From Fluviicola sp. (GTDB lineage Bacteria; Bacteroidota; Bacteroidia; Flavobacteriales_D; Crocinitomicaceae): a DNA stretch of 64,000 bases. Positions 63,608 to 64,000 of the stretch are shown here, in pieces. Position 1 is the first letter of the stretch. Each line of letters opens with the position of its first letter. A program made the translations under genes and the position numbers. The DNA lies in assembly GCF_039596395.1 (NCBI RefSeq), contig NZ_JBCNJT010000001.1, positions 186,001-250,000 of the forward strand, in the 5' to 3' direction. A model generated the notes under the pieces. It saw only the letters and a program-made list of their open reading frames with translations. It had not been told where the DNA came from and ran no database searches.

Positions 63608-64000
63608 ATGATTGCAAAAAGAACAAACCACTTATTGGCGGCACTGTCGCTGGTACTTTTATCTTCCTGTAGTTCGGAAGAAGCGCCTGCTCCGGTCGGC
63701 GGGATTAAACCATACCAGGTATTGGAGATCGAACAACAAAATACAACTATTGAAACAACTTATCCCGCAGTCTTAGAAGGAGTAGAGAATGTGGATATTC
63801 ATCCTAAAATTGACGGATTCGTAGAGAAAATAGCGGTAGATGAAGGCCAGTTCGTGAAGAAAGGACAATTATTATTCACCATTTCCGCTCCGCAATACGA
63901 GCAATTGGTTCGCACGGCAAGAGCAGCCGTTAAAAGTTCAGAAGCAGCAGTAAGCGTGGCTCGTTTACAGGTTCAGAAAACCAAATCATTGGTAGACAAG
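63608..64000 (+). CDS. RND efflux periplasmic adaptor subunit (3' end outside window)
   Basis: The first 131 residues are visible. The start has a lipoprotein signal (LLAALSLVLLSSCSSEE) and then the membrane-fusion-protein pattern TTYPAVLEGVENVDIHPKID, GFVEKIAVDEGQFVKKGQLLF (biotinyl-lipoyl-like half motif), followed by the helical hairpin (RTARAAVKSSEAAVSVARLQ). It couples an RND pump to an outer-membrane channel; both would lie beyond the window. Confidence 0.92.
   Translation, partial: MIAKRTNHLLAALSLVLLSSCSSEEAPAPVGGIKPYQVLEIEQQNTTIETTYPAVLEGVENVDIHPKIDGFVEKIAVDEGQFVKKGQLLFTISAPQYEQLVRTARAAVKSSEAAVSVARLQVQKTKSLVDK

Overview
The window looks like a Bacteroidota chromosome, probably Flavobacteriales. 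Supporting signs are a type IX secretion C-terminal sorting domain (12.2-13.5 kb), promoter -7 elements of the form TAnnTTTG, many lipoproteins and secreted proteins with short signal peptides, a very long Rhs protein with a Bacteroidota-style YD region, and an extracellular contractile injection system (eCIS) with the gene content common in this phylum. The genus cannot be fixed from the sequence alone.

Layout. 0-10 kb: the end of a secreted protein, a 2687-residue Rhs protein with a unique C-terminal domain, and a secreted companion. 10-24 kb: cell-surface genes (BNR-like lipoprotein, T9SS cargo, large secreted protein), small stress-type proteins (DUF3606, DUF6496), an MFS transporter, a YbjN-like gene bracketed by large palindromes, and a NarL-type two-component system lying on both sides of an esterase gene. 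24-26 kb: secreted or membrane proteins of unknown role and dispersed non-coding repeats.

26.3-33 kb is the most unusual part. A WYL regulator is divergent from rtcB (RNA ligase). Then come about 1.7 kb of RNA-rich DNA and a 745-residue RING-like plus TerD-like protein. The RNA-rich part holds degenerate tRNA-like genes (Pro-like twice, Gln, Leu-like, Lys-like), two of which carry 29-nt and about 50-nt insertions. It also holds four copies of a structured RNA element whose helices differ in sequence yet pair, while its unpaired bases (CAA, GATT) and a flanking TTACTTCTG stay fixed. One near-identical inverted repeat, with a promoter-like AACCTTTG exactly 8 nt behind it, stands before rtcB and before the second RNA/protein unit, so the WYL protein probably controls both. 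I read this as an RNA-repair or RNA-processing locus with its own RNA substrates or sensors.

33.3-54.2 kb, all on the minus strand, is a complete-looking eCIS operon: cap (DUF4255), one sheath, two tube proteins, DUF5908, LysM adaptor, VgrG-like spike, PAAR tip, gp25, baseplate J, a second baseplate-type protein, tape measure, AAA+ ATPase, and two probable cargo proteins. The cargo candidates are a DUF4157 protein and a WHH-type HNH nuclease; they share an N-terminal leader at the same residue positions, a good candidate loading signal. A small HTH protein related to the N-terminus of the WYL regulator heads the cluster.

54.5-64 kb: a DUF72 protein, then a TetR-controlled operon (thiolase, SDR, MFS exporter, thioesterase, ketosynthase II) with two matching operators, and an AraC regulator next to the start of an RND efflux adaptor cut by the window end.
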